In this document: one piece after another, positions 8,783-18,366 of the stretch
How positions within the stretch are numbered: position 1 is the first letter of the stretch
How the letters are laid out: every line of letters begins with the position of its first letter
Assembly: GCA_947498065.1 (NCBI GenBank)
Contig: CANMIS010000001.1
Coordinates: forward strand, 744,001-808,000
Origin: an uncultured Erythrobacter sp.
GTDB lineage: Bacteria; Pseudomonadota; Alphaproteobacteria; Sphingomonadales; Sphingomonadaceae
Reading direction: 5' to 3'
DNA: 64,000 nt
Made by a program: the position numbers and the translations under genes
Notes under the pieces: generated by a model
What the model saw: the letters and a program-made list of their open reading frames with translations, nothing else
Told to the model about the DNA's origin: nothing
Database searches by the model: none

Positions 8783-10447
8783 ATGATCCGCAAATTCACC
8801 GCCGCGCTTGGCGCCGCCACAGCTATTCTCGCGCTTAGTGCCAGCCCCGCTGCGGCGGACACTCTGGTCTACAACGTCGACGGCATCACCATTGGCGAGG
8901 ATGGCGAGCTGAAGCGCTTTGTCGGATTGGTGTTCGACGATGAAGGCAAAATCACCGATCTGGTCGAGCGCGGCGAGGAACGCCCGAGCGACATCGATTT
9001 TGGCGTGGACGGCGAAGGCCGGGTGATGCTGCCCGGTTTGATCGATGCGCACTTGCACGTGATGGGCGTTGGCTTTGGCGCGCTGACGCTGGATCTGTCG
9101 CAAACCACCTCGCTGGAAGACGCGCTGGAAAGAATCGCAGAGTTTGCCGCCGAAAACCCTGGGCGGCCATGGATCCTCGGGCGCGGCTGGAACCAAGAGA
9201 AATGGGGTCTTGGCCGCTTCCCAACCGCTGAAGAATTGGACGCAGTCGTGTCTGACCGCCCCGTCTGGCTGAGCCGAGTGGACGGCCATGCGAGCTGGGC
9301 CAATACCAAGGCGATGGAAGCCGCCGGCGTCACAGCCACCTCGCAATCGCCAAGTGGCGGGCGGATCATCCGCAAGTCCGGCAGCCAAGAACCAGCGGGC
9401 GTCTTCGTGGATGCGGCAGAAAGTCTGGTGAATGCAGTTGTGCCACCTCCCCGCCCGGAAGACCGCGATCTGGCGCTGCGCAAGGCGCAGGAGATTTTGT
9501 TCGCGAACGGTGTGACCGCTGCCGCTGACATGGGCACCTCGATTGAAGATTGGCAGACCTACCGGCGCGCGGGCGACAATGGCACGCTCAAGATGCGGAT
9601 CATGTCTTACGCCCGCGATATTGAGACCATGTCGCTGATCGGCGGCCCCGGCCCGACGCCGTGGCTCTATGATGACCGTCTGCGGATGGGCGGGATTAAG
9701 CTCTATCTCGACGGCGCTTTGGGCTCACGCGGGGCGACCTTGAAGGAACCCTATGCCGATGAGCCGGGCACGCGCGGGCTGCCGCTGCTGTCGCAGGCGC
9801 AATTGCGCAATTTGATGAGCCGCGCCGCCCTCGATAACTTCCAGCCCGCCGTCCATGCGATTGGCGATGCGGCGAACTCCGATGTGCTGGCCGCGATTGA
9901 AGAGCTCAATTCAAGCTACACTGGTGATCGGCGCTGGCGGATCGAACATGCTCAGATCGCCGATCCGGCAGACCTGCCGACCTTTGGTAAGTTTGGGATC
10001 ATCGCCTCGATGCAGCCGCTGCACCAAACCTCTGACCGCTTGATGGCAGAGGCGCGGCTGGGGCCAGACCGCCTCGGCGGTGCCTATGCCTGGCGCAGCG
10101 TCTTGAACGTGGGCGGCCGACTGGCCTTTGGCTCTGACGCCCCGGTCGAGCCTGCTGATGCGTTCGCTGGCATTGCCGTCGCAATCAGCCGCACGGATGC
10201 GAATGGTGAGCCGTTCGGCGGATGGCGCGCACAAGAAACCGTCAGCCGCGAGCAAGCGCTGCGCGCCTTCACGGCGGATGCTGCCTATGCCGGATTTGCC
10301 GATGGCCGGTTTGGCCGCTTGATACCCGGTGAGCGCGCCGACTTCTTGCTGGTCGACCGTGATCCAATGCTGGCATCACCTGCGGATATCCGCACAACGC
10401 AGATCAGCGAAGTGTGGGTTGGCGGCGAGCAAGTCGTCGCGCGCTAA
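8783..10447 (+). CDS. Exported amidohydrolase, YtcJ-like (amidohydrolase family 3)
   Basis: Metal-dependent hydrolase with a TIM-barrel amidohydrolase fold and a predicted signal peptide (residues 1-25, cleavage after SPAAA), so it probably acts in the periplasm. The metal-binding HxH is His90 and His92 in the segment LIDAHLHVMG, and later metal ligands are expected in VHAIGD and RIEHAQ; the terminal active-site segment is FGSDAPVEP. Length (554 residues) and layout match the YtcJ-like subgroup of cyclic-amide or formamide hydrolases, most of which have unknown substrates. It follows the dehydrogenase by ten bases. A perfect hairpin lies just after the stop. Confidence 0.85.
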   Translation: MIRKFTAALGAATAILALSASPAAADTLVYNVDGITIGEDGELKRFVGLVFDDEGKITDLVERGEERPSDIDFGVDGEGRVMLPGLIDAHLHVMGVGFGALTLDLSQTTSLEDALERIAEFAAENPGRPWILGRGWNQEKWGLGRFPTAEELDAVVSDRPVWLSRVDGHASWANTKAMEAAGVTATSQSPSGGRIIRKSGSQEPAGVFVDAAESLVNAVVPPPRPEDRDLALRKAQEILFANGVTAAADMGTSIEDWQTYRRAGDNGTLKMRIMSYARDIETMSLIGGPGPTPWLYDDRLRMGGIKLYLDGALGSRGATLKEPYADEPGTRGLPLLSQAQLRNLMSRAALDNFQPAVHAIGDAANSDVLAAIEELNSSYTGDRRWRIEHAQIADPADLPTFGKFGIIASMQPLHQTSDRLMAEARLGPDRLGGAYAWRSVLNVGGRLAFGSDAPVEPADAFAGIAVAISRTDANGEPFGGWRAQETVSREQALRAFTADAAYAGFADGRFGRLIPGERADFLLVDRDPMLASPADIRTTQISEVWVGGEQVVAR

Positions 10448-10856
10448 GCCCACGCGAACTCTGCGTGGCTGCGCGCCGCGCATCACAAGGCCATTGTCCA
10501 ATTGATCACAAAGTGAATTGTTCGCAGCGGTTGGAACCGCTGCTTTGCACAAATTACTAGGCGGTCTTGCGTATGGTCAATTCGATCAGCGCGGGTGATT
10601 AAGACGGCAAGAACCGATTCGGGTTTCGTGCATTGTCTTAAGGGTGGCGTGGTGAGCAGTTGCAGCATTTTTCGCAATTCAAAGTGCTGCAAAAATGCAT
10701 CAGATTGCAGGCTGTTTCTCTATGTTATTGATAAAAAGGGATTTTAAGAACCGAAATGGTGGCGCTTCGATGAAGATTAGGGTTGCCATGAACTATTAGA
10801 TCGCCTAATTAACCAATGAATTCTGAGTTTAATAAGAATCAATCAGGAGAATATTG
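10448..10856. other. Intergenic region of about 410 bases with two hairpins
   Basis: No convincing gene. Two perfect inverted repeats are visible: a 6-bp stem at 10450-10455 / 10463-10468 directly after the amidohydrolase stop, and a 9-bp stem at 10524-10532 / 10535-10543 followed by only a short T run (TTT), a weak terminator at best. The right-hand half, from about 10680, is AT-rich and must hold the promoter and leader of the small gene at 10857; I cannot identify clear -35/-10 boxes. A 69-codon minus-strand frame at 10483-10692 lacks any coding character. Confidence 0.5.
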
Positions 10857-11078
10857 ATGAAATTCCGTACGCTTGCCGCTGCAACCGCAGCAGTTTCGCT
10901 CGCAGCAACCCCGGCTATCGCAGAAGCCGCATTTGACCGTTCGGCTGCTCCAGTCGAAGGCGAAAGCGAAATCGGCGGCGGCTCTTCAGGCATCATCATC
11001 GCCCTTCTGGCTGCTGCTGCTGTCATCGGTGGCATCATCATCGCTGCAGACGGCGACGACGATCCCGTCAGCGCCTAA
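10857..11078 (+). CDS. Small exported protein with C-terminal transmembrane helix, function unknown
   Basis: A 73-residue protein. Residues 1-24 form a signal peptide (basic start MKFRTL, Ala-rich core, ending in AIAEA). A short acidic, Gly/Ser-rich linker follows (EGESEIGGGSSG), then one hydrophobic helix of about 20 residues (GIIIALLAAAAVIGGIIIAA) and an acidic tail (DGDDDP). A strong Shine-Dalgarno AGGAGA at 10845-10850 sits six bases before ATG, and an exceptionally strong terminator follows within 30 bases, so this is a single-gene transcript that may be abundant. It resembles small helix-anchored proteins seen in sphingomonads but I cannot assign a named family. Not a Flp pilin: it lacks the Flp cleavage motif. 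Confidence 0.75.
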   Translation: MKFRTLAAATAAVSLAATPAIAEAAFDRSAAPVEGESEIGGGSSGIIIALLAAAAVIGGIIIAADGDDDPVSA

Positions 11079-11104
11079 CAGGCGAAACAACATCAATACG
11101 AATT

Positions 11105-11133
11105 ACGGGGTCCTTCGGGGCCCCGTTTTTTTT
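11105..11133 (+). terminator. Strong intrinsic terminator with TTCG tetraloop
   Basis: Perfect 9-bp stem (11105-11113 / 11118-11126, one G-T pair) closed by a TTCG tetraloop and followed by eight T residues. It ends the transcript of the small gene at 10857. Confidence 0.95.
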
Positions 11134-11283
11134 GGTCTTTTGAAATGGTCTGTTGTTGAAGCGATCCTCGGGTCGAAGCATGTGGCAACGACCGGCAAGT
11201 AGATTGAACCCTAGCCCTTCTGTGTGATGATGCCCGAAACACTCTAGTCGCACTTTAGGCCCCAGGGCCTCGCGAATATCGCC

Positions 11284-12153
11284 TTAGCTGAAACCCTCAT
11301 CATCTGACCCGGGAGTAGCGGCAGCCACGTCTTCGGCGCCCACAACACTTCCCTCGTCCGGCGCATCCGCATCGTCGCTATCGGCATCCTCGTCCGTGCC
11401 CTGCCCGCGCTCTTGTAGGCGCATCAGCACCAGCGAGCCCTCGAACAGAAGCAGCAGAGGCACAGCCAGGATCACCTGAGAGCCAGGGTCTGGCGGCGTC
11501 ACAATCGCGGCAAGTGCCACCACGCCAACAATCACATAGCGGCGAGCGGCAACGAACTGCGCCCGCGTGACGATACCTGCGCGGTTCAGCAGCAACAGCA
11601 AGACCGGCAGCAGGAAACTCACCCCAAAGGCTAAAATGAACTGCATAACCAGGCTGAGATAGTCGCCAGCAGTAGGCAGAGCCTCGATCGTGAGCCCGCC
11701 AGCTTCGCCCTCAAAGGTCAAAAACCAACGAAACGCGGTTGGCATAACTATAAAATAGGCAAGCGAACCGCCCGCTAAGAACAGCACCGGCGTCGCGAGA
11801 AGAAACGGCAGGAATGCCTTCTTCTCTTTCGCGTAGAGGCCCGGCGCGATGAAGGCCCAGAGCTGGTTCGCGATCACTGGGAAGCTGATGAAGAACCCGG
11901 CAAATAGAGCAACCTTCAACTCGACGAAGAACACCTCGTATAGCTTGGTGAAGATCAACTGACCCTCGCCCTCCGGAAACGCGTCTTTCAAAGGCTGGAT
12001 CAAGAAGCCTAGTATCTGGTCCGCAAAGTAAAAGCAGACACAAAAAGCCAGCATCAGTGCAATGACTGAACGCACGAGGCGGCTGCGCAGCTCGATCAAA
12101 TGATCAAGCAGCGGCGCCTGCGTCTCGTCGATATCTCTTATTCCCAGAGCCAT
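11284..12153 (-). CDS. tatC: Twin-arginine translocase subunit TatC
   Basis: Polytopic inner-membrane receptor for twin-arginine signal peptides. The N-terminal region carries the family signature (APLLDHLIELRSRLVRS), followed by six predicted transmembrane helices, with the conserved periplasmic and cytoplasmic loops FTKLYEVFFVELKVAL and SFPVIANQLWAFIAPGLY. Residues beyond about 245 form a long acidic Asp/Glu/Ala tail, commonly seen in alphaproteobacteria. It is the last gene of the tatA-tatB-tatC set on the minus strand, nine bases after tatB. Confidence 0.96.
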   Translation of the reverse strand: MALGIRDIDETQAPLLDHLIELRSRLVRSVIALMLAFCVCFYFADQILGFLIQPLKDAFPEGEGQLIFTKLYEVFFVELKVALFAGFFISFPVIANQLWAFIAPGLYAKEKKAFLPFLLATPVLFLAGGSLAYFIVMPTAFRWFLTFEGEAGGLTIEALPTAGDYLSLVMQFILAFGVSFLLPVLLLLLNRAGIVTRAQFVAARRYVIVGVVALAAIVTPPDPGSQVILAVPLLLLFEGSLVLMRLQERGQGTDEDADSDDADAPDEGSVVGAEDVAAATPGSDDEGFS

Positions 12154-12162
12154 GGCCGATTT

Positions 12163-12774
12163 CTAGCCCTCGCTCTTCGGCGATGGCTTTGGCTTCGCTT
12201 TGCCGCGCGGCTTGGTTTTTGCCTTGGATTTGGGCGCGCTTTCTGAAGCCGCCTCGGCCTGTGCTGCCTTCTTGGTCTTTGGCTTGACTTTGGCCTTGGG
12301 GCGCGCAGCAAGCGGCAGTTCCGGCTCTTTTGCCGCAGTTTCGGCTGCATCATCCGCTTTCTTCGCCGCCTTGTCCGCTGACATGCTGCTGGCGCTTACC
12401 TTACGCTTTGCGGGCGCTTTCGCTTCCGCCGTGGCTGGCTCAGGCGCAGAGGGCTTTGCCACCTCAGCGGCCTGGGCCTTTGGCGCGGCGGGTGGAGGTC
12501 CGGTCATCACCGGCTCACCAACGGCCGTCTTTGCCGAACCCGACTGACGCTTCATGATCTCTTCGTTTTGCGCCTGCCACTTCTTTTCCATGTCCTCGAG
12601 CTCAGCCTCGCGCACCATCGCGTCGATGCCCGTGCGAAAATGCGAGGAAACCTTGCGGACCTGACCGATCCAGCGCCCAGCCGTGCGCATCGCCAAAGGC
12701 AGGTCCTTTGGCCCGATCACGATCACCGCGACAATCACGATGACGAGCAATTCTGCGGCGCCTAAATCGAACAT
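12163..12774 (-). CDS. tatB: Sec-independent translocase protein TatB
   Basis: Inner-membrane partner of TatC in the Tat substrate receptor. It has a short periplasmic N-terminus (MFDLGAAELL), one transmembrane helix containing the characteristic Glu and the hinge GPKDLP, then an amphipathic helix at about residues 22-60. The C-terminal half (from about residue 80) is low-complexity Ala/Lys/Pro sequence ending in Lys-rich repeats, giving 203 residues, a typical alphaproteobacterial TatB length. It lies between tatA and tatC on the same strand. Confidence 0.93.
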   Translation of the reverse strand: MFDLGAAELLVIVIVAVIVIGPKDLPLAMRTAGRWIGQVRKVSSHFRTGIDAMVREAELEDMEKKWQAQNEEIMKRQSGSAKTAVGEPVMTGPPPAAPKAQAAEVAKPSAPEPATAEAKAPAKRKVSASSMSADKAAKKADDAAETAAKEPELPLAARPKAKVKPKTKKAAQAEAASESAPKSKAKTKPRGKAKPKPSPKSEG

Positions 12775-12814
12775 ATTTGGCTGGTCCGGCGCATTGCCGC
12801 TCTCTGTTCAGAGG

Positions 12815-13066
12815 TTACTTGGAGGCGTCTTTCTGCTCTGCAGACGTGGTCTCGCTCGCCGCGGCGCTCTTGTCTGCCGGCGGTTCAATTTGCCCGGCTG
12901 GCTCCGATGGCTTGGCGGTCGGCGCGTCCATATCTTCGCTCATGCCTTTTTTGAAGCTGGAGATGCCTTTGCCGAAATCGCCCATCATTTCTGAAATACG
13001 GCCTCGCCCAAAGAGGATGAGGACCACAACGGCGACGATGGCGATTTGCCAGACACTAAAACCCAT
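12815..13066 (-). CDS. tatA: Twin-arginine translocase subunit TatA
   Basis: Pore-forming Tat subunit of 83 residues. The transmembrane helix (about residues 4-20) is followed by the FGRGRI hinge and the amphipathic helix with the conserved [11 protein letters not shown] segment, which distinguishes TatA from TatB. The tail is acidic and Pro/Ala-rich. It is first of the three tat genes and lies about 70 bases downstream of scpB on the same strand. Confidence 0.95.
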   Translation of the reverse strand: MGFSVWQIAIVAVVVLILFGRGRISEMMGDFGKGISSFKKGMSEDMDAPTAKPSEPAGQIEPPADKSAAASETTSAEQKDASK

Positions 13067-13134
13067 GGGGGAATGACTTTCTCTGCTTAACTTGAGACGC
13101 CAATATAGGCGCGATGGCGGCGCTGCGCCAGTCG

Positions 13135-13815
13135 CTAATCCAATGTAGGCGTCGGAGAGCCGAGATCAGGGTCAGTTGAGACGGCGCCTTCCTCAGTGTC
13201 AGGGCTGTCCAGAGCCTCCGCTTCCGCACCGTCCGAATCGCCGGTGTCCGGGCTCATCGCCTCTTCCAACGCATCATCAACGGGGTCGAGCAGGCCAGCG
13301 GCTTTCAGCTCATCAATGCCCGGCAAATCGCGGCGCGAGCTCAACCCGAAGTGATCGAGAAACTCTGGCGTCGTCGCATAAATAACCGGGCGTCCCGGCA
13401 CATCGCGGCGGCCAGCCAGTCTGATCCAGCCCGCCTCCATCAGAACATCGAGCGTGCCCTTGGCGGTCTGAACCCCGCGAATGGATTCGATATCGGCGCG
13501 GCTGACCGGCTCGTGATAGGCGATAATGGCCAGCACTTCGGTCGCAGCGCGGCTGAGGCGGCGAACCTGCTCGCGCTCTCGGCGCAGCAAATGCGCAAGA
13601 TCCGGCGCCGTCTCAAAATGCCAACGTTTGCCGCGCTCCACCAGATGGACACCGCGCTTGTCGTAATACTCGCTCAGCTCTTTTAGGCCATCGCGCACAT
13701 CGGAACTACTCATCCCGCCCAGATGGGTGCTGAGCGCCTCAATGCTCATCGGCTCTTCAGAGGCAAACAGTGTCGCCTCGACGCTGCGTGCGATCTCGCT
13801 TGGTCCCTCGCTCAC
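13135..13815 (-). CDS. scpB: Segregation and condensation protein B
   Basis: Kleisin-interacting element of the SMC-ScpAB condensin. Two winged-helix domains are visible over residues 10-170, with the family hallmark [25 protein letters not shown] and the [23 protein letters not shown] segment; an acidic tail follows. The start is a GTG at 13815 that overlaps the scpA stop by four bases (GTGA). An upstream in-frame extension to 13995 is Arg/Ala-rich shadow sequence inside scpA and is rejected. Translational coupling to scpA fits their stoichiometric partnership. Confidence 0.92.
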   Translation of the reverse strand: MSEGPSEIARSVEATLFASEEPMSIEALSTHLGGMSSSDVRDGLKELSEYYDKRGVHLVERGKRWHFETAPDLAHLLRREREQVRRLSRAATEVLAIIAYHEPVSRADIESIRGVQTAKGTLDVLMEAGWIRLAGRRDVPGRPVIYATTPEFLDHFGLSSRRDLPGIDELKAAGLLDPVDDALEEAMSPDTGDSDGAEAEALDSPDTEEGAVSTDPDLGSPTPTLD

Positions 13816-14675
13816 TGCGCGCTCACTTTCTCTCGCAGCCGGCGAATGCGCAAGGCGCCGTAGGCCTCTTCCTGAGACAGCTCTGCCCGGCCCAGCCGCG
13901 CGAGCTCTAGCGCAGCGACAAAGCTGGATGCGAGCGCAGACTTGCGCAGTTTTGGTTCGGCGTGCGGCGGCAGGAAGTCCCGGATTTCCATCCAATCCAG
14001 CGTGACGCCCAGCATCGAAGAGACCCTCTCCAGCGCGCTGTCGAGTGTCATGACCGGACGATCAGAGACGTGATAAATGCGCGGCGCAGTGCGCGCCTTC
14101 ACCTGGCCATAGGCCTGGATCAGCGAGAAACTGTCGCACTTCCATTGCGTCTTGCGATCAATTCGTAGGCCCTCTGGCGCGCCGCGCGTGAAGATGTCGC
14201 GTCCAATCCGGTCGCGCCCCATCAACCTGGCTGCTGCCTCGCGCATTGCGCCGAGGCGCTGAAGCCGCAATTGCAGACGCATCGCGAGCTCTTCCGGGCT
14301 TGGGTCTTCCTGCTCATCCTTGGGCAGAAGCAGCGCAGATTTGAGATAGGCCAGCCATGCCGCCATCACGAGGTAGTCGGCGGCCAGCTCCAGCCGCATG
14401 GCCTCAGCCTCTTCAACATAGGTGAGGTATTGGTCGACCAGCGCGAGGATCGAGATTTGCCGAAGGTCAACTTTCTGCCGGCGCGCGAGGTCCAGCAGGA
14501 GGTCGAGCGGGCCCTCCCAACCATCGAGCTCCAGATAGAGCGCCTTTTCGCGCTCGCTCTTTTCAGACGCCGCGCCGTCGGGATCGCCCCAATGCGCTTC
14601 GCCCGCGCTGTTCACGCTGCCCGGTTCCGGCTTTTCGCCGCTGCCGCCCTCTAGCATGAAGCCATCTGAGCTCAT
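13812..14675 (-). CDS. scpA: Segregation and condensation protein A (kleisin)
   Basis: Kleisin subunit that bridges SMC heads. After a variable N-terminus of about 45 residues comes the conserved LDGWEGPLDLLLDLARRQKVDL segment that defines ScpA, then LVDQYLTYVEEAEAMRLELAADYLVMAAWLAYLKS (continuing family core), and a C-terminal winged helix. The ATG overlaps the nagZ stop by four bases (ATGA), and its own stop overlaps scpB, so nagZ-scpA-scpB are translated as a chain. Confidence 0.93.
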   Translation of the reverse strand: MSSDGFMLEGGSGEKPEPGSVNSAGEAHWGDPDGAASEKSEREKALYLELDGWEGPLDLLLDLARRQKVDLRQISILALVDQYLTYVEEAEAMRLELAADYLVMAAWLAYLKSALLLPKDEQEDPSPEELAMRLQLRLQRLGAMREAAARLMGRDRIGRDIFTRGAPEGLRIDRKTQWKCDSFSLIQAYGQVKARTAPRIYHVSDRPVMTLDSALERVSSMLGVTLDWMEIRDFLPPHAEPKLRKSALASSFVAALELARLGRAELSQEEAYGALRIRRLREKVSAQ

Positions 14676-15691
14676 GCCGCCGCCTCCGCAATGTTCAGCA
14701 GAGCATCGCGCTTGGCGAGCAAGTCCGCCGCCTCGCCCAGATCATCGCGGACTTGAGTGCTTTCCAGCGCGCGGTCGAGCCGCGCCGCAGTTGCTTCGGA
14801 CATGGTGGGCAGAGCCTCCACAATGCCGCGCATATCGTCCATCTTGCCCCAGCAATTGAGGATAATGTCGCAGCCCGCAGCATGCGCCTTGGCCGAGCGC
14901 TCTGGGATGGTTCCCTCGAGCGCTTCCATATCGATATCATCGGTCAGCAGCAGGCCGTCAAAGCCAATGGCGCCGCGAATAATTTCGGCAATCACCTTGG
15001 ATGACAAAGTCGCCGGATTGTCCGCATCCCATGCCGTGAACAGCAAATGGCCAGTCATGCCCATCGGAGCGGAGGCAAGCGTGTGAAACGGGGCAATGTC
15101 ATGCTCCAATTCCTCTGCGCTGGCGGTGACTGTCGGCATTTCCTTATGCGTGTCGGCCATGGAGCGGCCATGGCCTGGCATATGCTTGATACAGCCAGTC
15201 ACTCCGCCGCGCGCCAGCCCATCTAGAATCGCGCGGCCGATTGCGGCCACTTGCACCGGATCACTGCCGAGGGCGCGGTCGCCGATCACATCATGTGCAT
15301 TGGGCTGACGAACATCGAGCGGCGGATGGAAATCCACCGTGATGCCCATCGCTGATAGCTCGAGCGCCATCGCATGAGCATTGGCCCGCGCGGCTTCGAT
15401 CGCGCTGGCTGGCGCAATTTGATACAGCCGGTCGAACGCCTCACCAGCGGGATAGGGTGCCCATTCTGGCGGACGCAGTCGAGCTACCCGGCCGCCCTCT
15501 TGATCGATCGAAATCAGCAGACGGTCGCGGCCGTGCAGGCTGCGCAGATCATCGGTCAGCGCACGCAGTTGCTCAGCATTTTCGCAATTTCGGCCAAACA
15601 GAATGTAGCCAGCCGGATCGGCCTCCTTAAAGAAGGCGCGTTCCTCCTCGGTTAGCGCAGGGCCAGAAAGTCCAAAGATGGCCGGTGTCAT
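14672..15691 (-). CDS. nagZ: Beta-N-acetylhexosaminidase NagZ
   Basis: Glycoside hydrolase family 3 enzyme that removes N-acetylglucosamine from anhydromuropeptides during peptidoglycan recycling in the cytoplasm. Family landmarks are DQEGGRVARL near residues 63-72, the mobile acid-base loop KHMPGHGRSMADTH near 165-178 and the nucleophile aspartate in the LLLTDDIDMEAL segment. No signal peptide is present, as expected for NagZ. Length is 339 residues. It follows the SPOR-domain gene by about 80 bases and overlaps scpA by four bases. Confidence 0.93.
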   Translation of the reverse strand: MTPAIFGLSGPALTEEERAFFKEADPAGYILFGRNCENAEQLRALTDDLRSLHGRDRLLISIDQEGGRVARLRPPEWAPYPAGEAFDRLYQIAPASAIEAARANAHAMALELSAMGITVDFHPPLDVRQPNAHDVIGDRALGSDPVQVAAIGRAILDGLARGGVTGCIKHMPGHGRSMADTHKEMPTVTASAEELEHDIAPFHTLASAPMGMTGHLLFTAWDADNPATLSSKVIAEIIRGAIGFDGLLLTDDIDMEALEGTIPERSAKAHAAGCDIILNCWGKMDDMRGIVEALPTMSEATAARLDRALESTQVRDDLGEAADLLAKRDALLNIAEAAA

Positions 15692-15772
15692 TGGCGAAAC
15701 CTTGCAGGCGCACCCGGTTCAATCAAGCGCGGTAACCCTGATCCGTGGGGAAAAGTGGCTGGGCCTCTCGCC

Positions 15773-16489
15773 TCAACGCTTCACCTGGCAGGCAACGCCG
15801 TCCGCCTTGAGATCGGTGCAGAGCTTTTGCGCAGCGGCAAGATTGCTCGTCACCGCTTGCAGCCGGTAGACCGTGCCGATGTCCGCCTCGCCCTTTTGGA
15901 CGCGGTGACGCACACCGTTTAGAACGCTGGTCTGACGCGTCAGCGTGACCCAGCCAGCCTCGGCCTTTGCCCGGCTGCCATAGGCGCCAACTTGCACGCC
16001 GACGCCGCTGCTCGCGGCCGGCTTGTCCTCGGTGCTGCGGGTCGCGATGGCTGGGCCAGAGCTGGCCGAACTACTGCTTGATGTCGTGCCAGCCGCATCA
16101 GAGCCGCCCGCACCGGCGCCATTTTCAGAGCCTGAACCCGCCGTTTCGCCAGCATCGGCAACCACGCCGTCACGGCTTTGGCCTTCGCCAACCGCCGGGG
16201 CGACATTGCCCGTGCCTGCGAATTCCTTGCCGCCAGGATCATCCGGGCGTTCTTTATAGGGGCCTTCTGGCGCGACGATTGTGCTGCCATCGGCGACTAA
16301 TTCCTGATCGCCCGTCTTGTTGGTGACGAACCACACCGCTCCGATCACACCAACCAATAGGACCAGCAGGATCGCGGCAAAGCCAATGATCCGCGCGGTA
16401 TCCACACCGCCATCATCATCTTCTTCATCGGATTCCAGCCACGGCAGGCTTTCTTCTTCTGACAAGTCGAGTTCGGCTGCATCGCTCAT
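15773..16489 (-). CDS. SPOR-domain inner-membrane protein
   Basis: Bitopic membrane protein of 238 residues. An acidic cytoplasmic N-terminus (Asp/Glu-rich, residues 1-30) precedes one transmembrane helix at about 33-55; a low-complexity Ser/Gly/Ala linker fills the periplasmic middle, and a C-terminal SPOR domain (from about residue 162, GVGVQVGAYGSRAKAEAGW) would bind denuded septal peptidoglycan. The position between argS and nagZ is typical of Sphingomonadales. The role in cell division is inferred from the domain. Confidence 0.88.
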   Translation of the reverse strand: MSDAAELDLSEEESLPWLESDEEDDDGGVDTARIIGFAAILLVLLVGVIGAVWFVTNKTGDQELVADGSTIVAPEGPYKERPDDPGGKEFAGTGNVAPAVGEGQSRDGVVADAGETAGSGSENGAGAGGSDAAGTTSSSSSASSGPAIATRSTEDKPAASSGVGVQVGAYGSRAKAEAGWVTLTRQTSVLNGVRHRVQKGEADIGTVYRLQAVTSNLAAAQKLCTDLKADGVACQVKR

Positions 16490-16547
16490 AATTGTCGCCC
16501 GCAGACATCACCGCCTGCGGCCCCTTCCATTAAAAGCCTCTCGGCTC

Positions 16548-18296
16548 TCACATAGATTCCACCGCCTCAACGCCGAGCACGCCGAGACCATTACGGATCA
16601 CTTGCCCGATTGCATCAGCAAGGAAAAGCCGTGCGCCTGTTAAACCAGCATCTTGTTCCAAGATGAAGCGCTTTTGCGGCGAATCATTGCCGAGGTTCCA
16701 GAAAGTGTGAAGCTCTGAAGCCAAATCATAAAGATAAAAGGCGATCCTATGCGGCTCGCGCGCCTTCGCAGCGGCCTCAATCTCGCGCGGGAATTGCGCA
16801 GCGAAACGGATCAGAGCCAGCTCTTCATCGCCCAATTGCGCCAAATTCTCACCCGATGGCGCAAGGCCAGCCTCAGCCGCCTTACGCAAGGTCGAGCGGA
16901 TCCGCGCGTGGGCATATTGGACGTAAAAAACCGGATTGTCCTTGCTCGCCTCGACAACCTTGGCGAAATCGAACTCCATCTGCGCTTCAGGCTTGCGGGT
17001 CAGCATGGTAAAACGCACCACATCCTTGCCCACTTCGCCCGCCACATCGGCCAGCGTCACAAAGGTGCCAGAGCGTTTCGACATCTTTACCGGCTCGCCG
17101 CCGCGCAGCAGCTGAACCATTTGAACCAGTTTCACGTCGAACGGGGTTGGTTTGCCCTGACCCTCACCCAACGCCGCAACTGCGGCCTTGATCCGCTTGA
17201 CCGTGCCAGCGTGATCCGCGCCCCAGATGTTGATCATCGCATCGGCGGTTTGCGCCTTTTGCATATGATAGGCGAGATCGGCACCAAAATAGGTCCAGGA
17301 CCCAGAGGATTTCTTGATCGGACGGTCCTGATCATCGCCAAACTTGGTTGAACGGAACAGCGGCAGCTCCACCGGCTCCCAATCTTCCGGCGGGGCCTTG
17401 CCCTTGGGGGCTTCAAGCACGCCATCATAGACCAAATCATGCTCGCGCAGCCATGCTTCGGCTGCGTCGGGCTTGCCCTCGCGGTGCAGCTGAGCCTCTG
17501 AGGCGAACACATCGTGATGAATGCCCAGCACCGCGAGATCAGCCTTAATCAGCTCCATCATGGCATCAACCGATTGCTCGCGGAACAGCGCCAGCCATTC
17601 GCTTTCATCGGCACCCGCATAGGCATCGCCGTGCTCTTTCGCGAGCGCCGCACCGAGCGGTTTAAGATAATCGCCGGGATAGAGCCCTTCTGGGATCGCG
17701 CCGATATCCTCGCCCAGCGCCTCGCGGTAACGAAGATGCGCAGAGCGGGCGAGCACGTCGACCTGGCCGCCCGCATCATTGATGTAATATTCGCGCACCA
17801 CCGAATGGCCGGCAAATTCGAGCAGGCTGGCGAGCGCATCGCCCACCACCGCGCCCCGGCAATGGCCCATATGCATCGGGCCGGTCGGGTTCGCGGAGAC
17901 ATATTCGACGTTCACCGTCGTGCCCGTACCCATGTCGGAGCGGCCATAGGCGTCAGCCTTCGCAGCAATCGCCGCAAGTTCAGCAAGCCATGCGGCAGGA
18001 TCGAGCCGCAGGTTTATAAAACCAGGCCCTGCAATCTCTGCGCTGTTGATTTGCGGATCGGCCTCAAGCTTGGCAGCGATTTGCTCAGCCAAGGCGCGCG
18101 GATTGGTCTTCGCCTGCTTCGCCAGCACCATGGCGGCATTGGTCGCGAGATCGCCGTGGCTCGGATCGCGCGGCGGCTCCAACGTAACGTTGGCGAAATT
18201 GATGCCCTCAGGCAACACGCCGTCTGCTTCCAAAGCCTGAAGCGCGCTGTGGGTCTTAGCCGCAAAGGCGGCGTAGAGTGTTGGTTGATCAGTCAT
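16548..18296 (-). CDS. argS: Arginyl-tRNA synthetase
   Basis: Class I aminoacyl-tRNA synthetase charging tRNA-Arg. The N-terminal additional domain (about 1-100) is followed by the Rossmann domain with the HIGH-type motif HMGH at residues 142-145 and, near residue 390, the KMSKRSG signature. The C-terminal alpha-helical DALR anticodon-binding domain contains [10 protein letters not shown]. Length is 582 residues, normal for the family. It heads the argS-SPOR-nagZ-scpAB-tat run on the minus strand. A perfect long inverted repeat lies about 70 bases upstream of its start. Confidence 0.96.
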   Translation of the reverse strand: MTDQPTLYAAFAAKTHSALQALEADGVLPEGINFANVTLEPPRDPSHGDLATNAAMVLAKQAKTNPRALAEQIAAKLEADPQINSAEIAGPGFINLRLDPAAWLAELAAIAAKADAYGRSDMGTGTTVNVEYVSANPTGPMHMGHCRGAVVGDALASLLEFAGHSVVREYYINDAGGQVDVLARSAHLRYREALGEDIGAIPEGLYPGDYLKPLGAALAKEHGDAYAGADESEWLALFREQSVDAMMELIKADLAVLGIHHDVFASEAQLHREGKPDAAEAWLREHDLVYDGVLEAPKGKAPPEDWEPVELPLFRSTKFGDDQDRPIKKSSGSWTYFGADLAYHMQKAQTADAMINIWGADHAGTVKRIKAAVAALGEGQGKPTPFDVKLVQMVQLLRGGEPVKMSKRSGTFVTLADVAGEVGKDVVRFTMLTRKPEAQMEFDFAKVVEASKDNPVFYVQYAHARIRSTLRKAAEAGLAPSGENLAQLGDEELALIRFAAQFPREIEAAAKAREPHRIAFYLYDLASELHTFWNLGNDSPQKRFILEQDAGLTGARLFLADAIGQVIRNGLGVLGVEAVESM

Positions 18297-18366
18297 AGTG
18301 CTTTCATTTCGGCTGCGCCGTTAGCGGAATTATGCGCTGGCGGAAAGTTATCGATTGGATGCCGGA

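Noticed and set aside
10483-10692. 69-codon minus-strand frame in the 10.4-10.9 kb gap
   Set aside because: No Shine-Dalgarno or conserved sequence; spans the palindrome at 10524-10543.
10857-11078. Flp pilin identity for the small exported protein
   Set aside because: It lacks the Flp GXXXXEY-type cleavage motif and the N-terminal pilin helix; the helix is C-terminal.
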